From positions 43,224,001 through 43,288,000 of the forward strand of contig CM044862.1 of assembly GCA_024500155.1 (NCBI GenBank): 64,000 nucleotides of DNA. The letters run 5' to 3'. The DNA comes from Chenopodium formosanum (lineage: Eukaryota; Streptophyta; Magnoliopsida; Caryophyllales; Amaranthaceae). Positions 59,644 through 64,000 of this stretch are shown one piece after another; within the stretch, counting starts at the first letter, position 1, and every line of letters starts with the position of its first letter. The notes below the pieces were generated by a model. It made no database searches. It saw only the letters and a list, made by a program, of their open reading frames with translations, and was not told where the DNA came from. The position numbers and the translations under genes were made by a program.

Positions 59644-62616
59644 AAAGGTTTTGAATCGTAAGAAAGTCAAACACATTCAAACAAAGATTTTTGAATCAAA
59701 TGAAAGTCAAACAGATTCAAACAATTCTTTTTGAATCGAAAATAAGTAAAACACATTCAAACACAGTTTTTCTAATCAAAAGAAAGTCAAACAAATTTAA
59801 ACAATGCTTTTTGAATCAAAATAAAGTCAAACACATTCAAACATAGTTTTTTCAAACAATGAAAGTCAAACACATTAAAACAAAGCGTTTTGAATCAAAT
59901 GAAAGTCAAACACATTCAAACAAATCTTTTTAGATCGAAATACTGTCATACACATTCAAACAAAGCTTTATGAATCAAAAGAAAGTCATACACATTCTAA
60001 CAATTCTTTTTGAATCGAAAAAAAATTAAAACACATTCAAACAAAGTTTTATGAATCAATAGAAAGTCTAACACATTTAAACAAAGCTTTTTGAAACAAA
60101 TGAAAATCAACAAATTCAAACAAACCTTTTTAGATCCAAATACTGCCAAACACATTCAACTAAAGCTTTATGAACTAAAGAAAGTCAAACACATTCTAAC
60201 AATTCTTTTTGAATCGAGAAAAAGTAAAATACAAATGCAAACAAAGCTTTATAAATCAAAAGAAAGTCAAACACATTCTTATAATTCTTTTTGAAAAAAA
60301 AAAGTCAAACACATTTAAATAAAGCTTTTTAAATCAAATGACAATCAAACACATTCAAACAAATCTTTTTAGATCGAAATATAGTCAAACACATTCAAAC
60401 AAAACTTTATAAATTTAAAGAAAGTCAAACATATTCTAACAATTCTTTTTAAATCGAAAAAAAGTAAAACAGATTCAAACAAAAGGTTTTGAATCAAAAG
60501 AAAGTCAAGCACATTTAAACAAAGCTTTATGAATCAAATGAAAGTCAAACACATTCAAACAAAGCTTTTTTAATCAATTGAAAGTGAAACACATTCAAAC
60601 AAAGCTTTTTTAATCAAATGAAAGTCAAACACATTCAAACAAAGCTTCTTTGATTGAAATACAGTCAAACACATTCAAACAAAGCTTTATGAATCAAAAG
60701 AAAGTCCAACACATTCTAACAATTCTTTTTTTAATCTAAAAAAGTAAAGCATTCAAACAAAGGTTTTTGAATCATAAGAAAGTCAAACACATTCAAACAA
60801 AACTTTTTGAATCAAAAGAATGTCAAACATATTTAAACAAAGCTTTTTAAATCAAATGAAAGTCAAACACATTCAAACAAAGCTTTTTGAATCAAATGAA
60901 ATTAAACACATTCAAACAAAGCTTTTTGAATCAAATGAAAATCAAACACAATCAAACAAAGGTTTTTGACTCAAAATAAAGTCAAACAAATTCATACTTA
61001 GCTTTTTCAATCATATGAAAGTCAAACACATTCAAACAAAGCTTTTTGAATAAAATGAAAGTTTAACACATTCAAACAAATCTTTTTAGATCGAAATACA
61101 GTCAAACACATTCAAACAAAGCTTTTTGAATCAAATGAAAGTCAAACACATTCAAATAAATCGTTTTGAATCGAAATAAAGTCAAACAGATTCAAACGAA
61201 GCTTTTTGAATCAAAAGAAAGTCAAACACATTCAAACAAAGCTTTTTGAATCAAATGAAATTAAACACATTCAAACAAATCTTTTTGAATCAAATGAAAG
61301 TGAAACACATTCAAACTAATCTTTTTGGATCGAAATACAATCAAACACATTTAAAAAAAGCTTAATAAATCAAAAGAAAGTCAAACATATTCAAACCAAT
61401 GTTTTTGAATCAAAAGAAAGTCAAACACATTCAAACAAAGCTTCTTGAATCAAAAGAAAGTCAAACACATTTAAATAAAGCTTTTTAAATCAAAATAAAG
61501 CCAAAGACATTCAAACATAGCTTTTTGAATCAAATGAAAGTCAAAAACATTTAAACAAAGCTTTTTGAATCAAATAAGAGTCAAACACTTTCAAACAAAT
61601 CTTTTAACATCAAAAGACAGTCAAACACATTCAAAAAAGCTTTTTGAAGCAAAAGAAAGTCAAACACATTCAAACAAAGCTTTTTGAATCAAATAAAAGT
61701 CAAACATATTCAAACAAATATTTTTAAATCATATGAAAGTCAAACACATTCAAATATAGCTTTTTGAATCAAATTAAAGTCGAACACATTCAAACAAATC
61801 TTTTTGATTAAAATACAGTCAAACACATTCAACTAAAGCTTTATGAATCATAAGAAAAACAAACACATTCAAACAAAGCTTTTTGAATCAGAAAAAAGTC
61901 AAACATATTCAAACAAAGCTTTTTGAATTAAAATATTGTCAAAGATATTCAAACATAGCTTTTTGAATCAAAAGAAAGTCAAACACATTTAAACAAAGCT
62001 TTGTGAATCAAATAAGAGTCAAACACATTCAAACAAATCTTTTTAGATCAAAATACAGTCAAACACATTCAAACAAAGCTTTATGAATCAAAAGAAAGTC
62101 AAACACATTCTAACAATTCTTTTTGAATCGAAAAAAATAAAACCCATTTAAACAAAGTTTTTTTAATCAAAAGAAAGTCAAACACATTCAAACAAAACTT
62201 TTTGAATCAAATAAAGGTTAAACACATTCAAACAAATATTTTTAAATCATATGAAAGTCAAACACATTCAGACAAAACTTTTTGAATCAAATGAAAGCCA
62301 AACACATTCAAATAAATCTTTTTAAATCGAATAAGTCAAACACATTTAAACAAAGCTTTTTGAATCAAAAGAGAGACAAATACATTTAAACAAAGCTTTT
62401 TGAATCAAATGAAAGTTAAAGACATTCAAACAAAGCTTTTTTAATCAATTGAAAGTTAAACACATTCACACTAATCTTTTTGGATCAAAACACAGTAAAA
62501 CACATTTATAAAAACTTAATGAATCAAAAGAAAGTTAAACACATTCATCCAAATGTTTTTGAATCAAAATAAATTCAAACACATTCAAACAAAGCTCTTC
62601 TTATCAGCCTTTATCG
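59644..62616 (+). repeat. Satellite tail outside the higher-order pattern
   Basis: Monomers continue but do not follow the 5.6-kb order beyond the first few. They are more diverged toward the right edge, where the array ends in mixed sequence around 62590-62640. Confidence 0.8.
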
Positions 62617-62718
62617 AATCAAAAGGAGCGTTGACTTTCTGTTGACTTTCTCTCTAGGCGACTTCCGTGGCGATTTGAGCTTGCTAGGTCGGGTTCTTCA
62701 TCTAGCTTCTTCTTCATC
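62617..62718 (+). other. Junction between satellite and LINE (probable LINE 5' untranslated region)
   Basis: The last satellite-like words (gaatcaaaag) fade at about 62628. 'gttgactttct' is repeated at 62631 and 62641, then C/T-rich sequence leads to the first ATG at 62719. The exact LINE start is unclear. Confidence 0.45.
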
Positions 62719-64000
62719 ATGCCTCGCAAGATGAAATCATCAACACCACTCCCACAAAACACTATTCATGCTCCTCTTGTTAAGGTTTTAGACAATCTGA
62801 GAAAATCTGGGCTCTCTTCCTCTTAACCGATTGCTGAAGAAGATGAAATGGTCACCCCCCTCCACATTTGGTGCACCCATTTGGTGGTATGATATCCAGA
62901 GGTGATATGAGGATCCTAGAAACATCATTCAGGGGTTCGATTGCTCAATCTCAAGTTCAATCCAATGGAACAGTAACTAGGGTTGTTGCGGTTACTGTTC
63001 CATTGATTTCTGGGCAGAATCAGAGTTTGATAGGTCCAAAAGTTGGTAATCCAGAGGCTACTAATCCTTCGAATCAAGTTCTTGAAGCTCTTGTTGATGA
63101 GTGGAAGAATTTATTCAAAGGAAAGTTGAATGCAAAAGGGGCTACTCTGTCTTTTATTGCTCCTGAAATGAGGGATGGCAAGGCTGTTGCTAAGCTTAGC
63201 TCTACTGATATTCTGGAAGGCAATAAGAAATGGGTAATGCTCTTATATTTTATGTTGTAGGTTACTCTCAAACTAATTATGTTGTGCATAAATTCATTCC
63301 TAATAATTGGAGTAATTTGGCTAAACCAGGCATGATGAGGGCTATTTTATAATTAATTTGAAATCTGTGGAAGATAAGAATACTATTTTATGCTCTGGAC
63401 CTCATATGTTTTATGGTAAACCTTCAATTGTTAAGGCATGGTAAATTTGATTTTCATGCTGAAATTCTTAGAACCATTCCTATATGGGTTAAACTGTCAA
63501 ATCTACCATTAAGCTGCTGGGGTTCTGATACTTTGAGTAGAATTGGTAGCTTACTTGGTGTTCCTATTTGTGCTGATGAGTGTACATCAAGGCAACTTAG
63601 AGTGTCTTTTGCTAGGCTATTGATTGAGATTGATGTCACCAAACCTTTACCTACATCTGTATGGGTGGAAAGCCCTGTTGCTGAGATGATAGAGATAAAG
63701 GTTCAATATGAGTGGACTCCTCCTTTGTGTAAGAAATGTGATAAGGTGGGGCATGATTGTTCCAAGCCTAAGGATGTTAAGAAGAAACAAACAGAAGAGA
63801 TAAAAGCCACTAATACCTAGAACCAGGTGAAAAAAGTTTGGGTTCCTAAGAAGACTAATCAAGTGCCTGCTGAAACTGTGAAGCCAACAGATCCTGTGAA
63901 AGAGATCACTCCACCTTCTCAGGTTCAAAATGAATGGCAAATCCCAGACAAGAAGTCCAAGAAAAAGGCTAATAGGCAGATTCAGTTTCATGTGGCCAGT
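62719..64000 (+). pseudogene. Plant L1-type LINE ORF1 (DUF4283 and zinc knuckle), decayed, cut by window edge
   Basis: A possible start is ATG 62719 (MPRKMKSSTPLPQ), with a TAA at about 62824. Homology then continues in two other frames: 62868-63260 (LVDEWKNLFKGKL) and 63413-63820 (IPIWVKLSNLPLSCWG, SFARLLIEIDVTKPLP, and the knuckle CKKCDKVGHDC at about 63728-63760). This is the pattern of the DUF4283 domain of plant LINE ORF1, an RNA-binding protein. Stops at 63258, 63350 and 63818 and two frameshifts disable it. The endonuclease/RT ORF2 would lie to the right. Confidence 0.8.

Larger units (their letters stand above)
42800..62616 (+). repeat. 40-bp satellite array (about 19.8 kb)
   Basis: The monomer is 40 bp. 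Typical words are AAACACATTCAAACAAAG, then CTTTTTGAATC, then AAATGAAAGTC. Most copies hold a HindIII site (AAGCTT). Variants alternate (GAATCAAATG, GAATCGAAAT, AGATCGAAAT). Arms ATTCAAA and TTTGAAT surround AAAGCTTT in each unit, so each monomer can fold. Units of about 5.6 kb repeat with near identity. Open frames across the array arise because three monomers make 120 bp with few stops; they are not genes. I do not recognise the family. Confidence 0.97.

Noticed and set aside
42800..62616. CRISPR array
   Set aside because: The 40-bp units are contiguous with no unique spacers, and the setting is a plant nuclear genome.

Overview
The window is repetitive nuclear DNA from a plant. It holds nested LTR retrotransposons of plant lineages (three Ty3/gypsy elements with Tat/Ogre features and one Ty1/copia element), genes with plant-type introns, a plant-type LINE ORF1 and about 20 kb of satellite. 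It suggests a large, repeat-rich genome, probably a eudicot; I cannot name the species. I found no ordinary host gene and no RNA gene. Element names used here (TatA, TatB, TatC, Cop1) are mine.

Layout. 1-8035 (minus strand): TatA, with its 5' LTR (6140-8035), primer-binding site, leader, gag, protease remnant and reverse transcriptase; it runs off the left edge. TatA lies in inverse orientation inside the leader of TatB, an older copy of the same family on the plus strand (8036-15865 and 37197-42799). TatB is interrupted again by TatC (15866-27255, LTRs of 491 bp, target duplication CTATT). Cop1 (27263-37196, target duplication ATTCT) landed two bases beyond TatC's outer target duplication boundary. 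Without TatC and Cop1, TatB reads continuously from integrase, through two antisense genes, a 69-bp tandem repeat and a polypurine tract, into its 3' LTR. That LTR stops at its TATA box, where a 40-bp satellite begins (42800 to about 62616). The satellite is organised in near-identical units of about 5.6 kb. A plant LINE ORF1, decayed and cut by the right edge, follows.

What stands out. Tat elements carry genes antisense to pol. TatC has a clean four-exon antisense gene (Transposase_28-like domain plus coiled coil) with its own TATA box. TatB has a six-exon antisense gene for a plant mobile domain protein and a second antisense gene, resembling DUF7745 proteins, that is split by the TatC/Cop1 insertions. 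In TatB, the LTR promoter and the upstream regions of both antisense genes share one layout: a cluster of GGCGCC/GGCGCT motifs, then a TATA-like box, then the transcribed region.

Age and decay. All elements are broken by stops and frameshifts. TatA has lost the protease active site through a 69-bp in-frame deletion. The two opposed copies of one family form a large inverted repeat that could give double-stranded RNA. The near-identity of the satellite units points to recent amplification.
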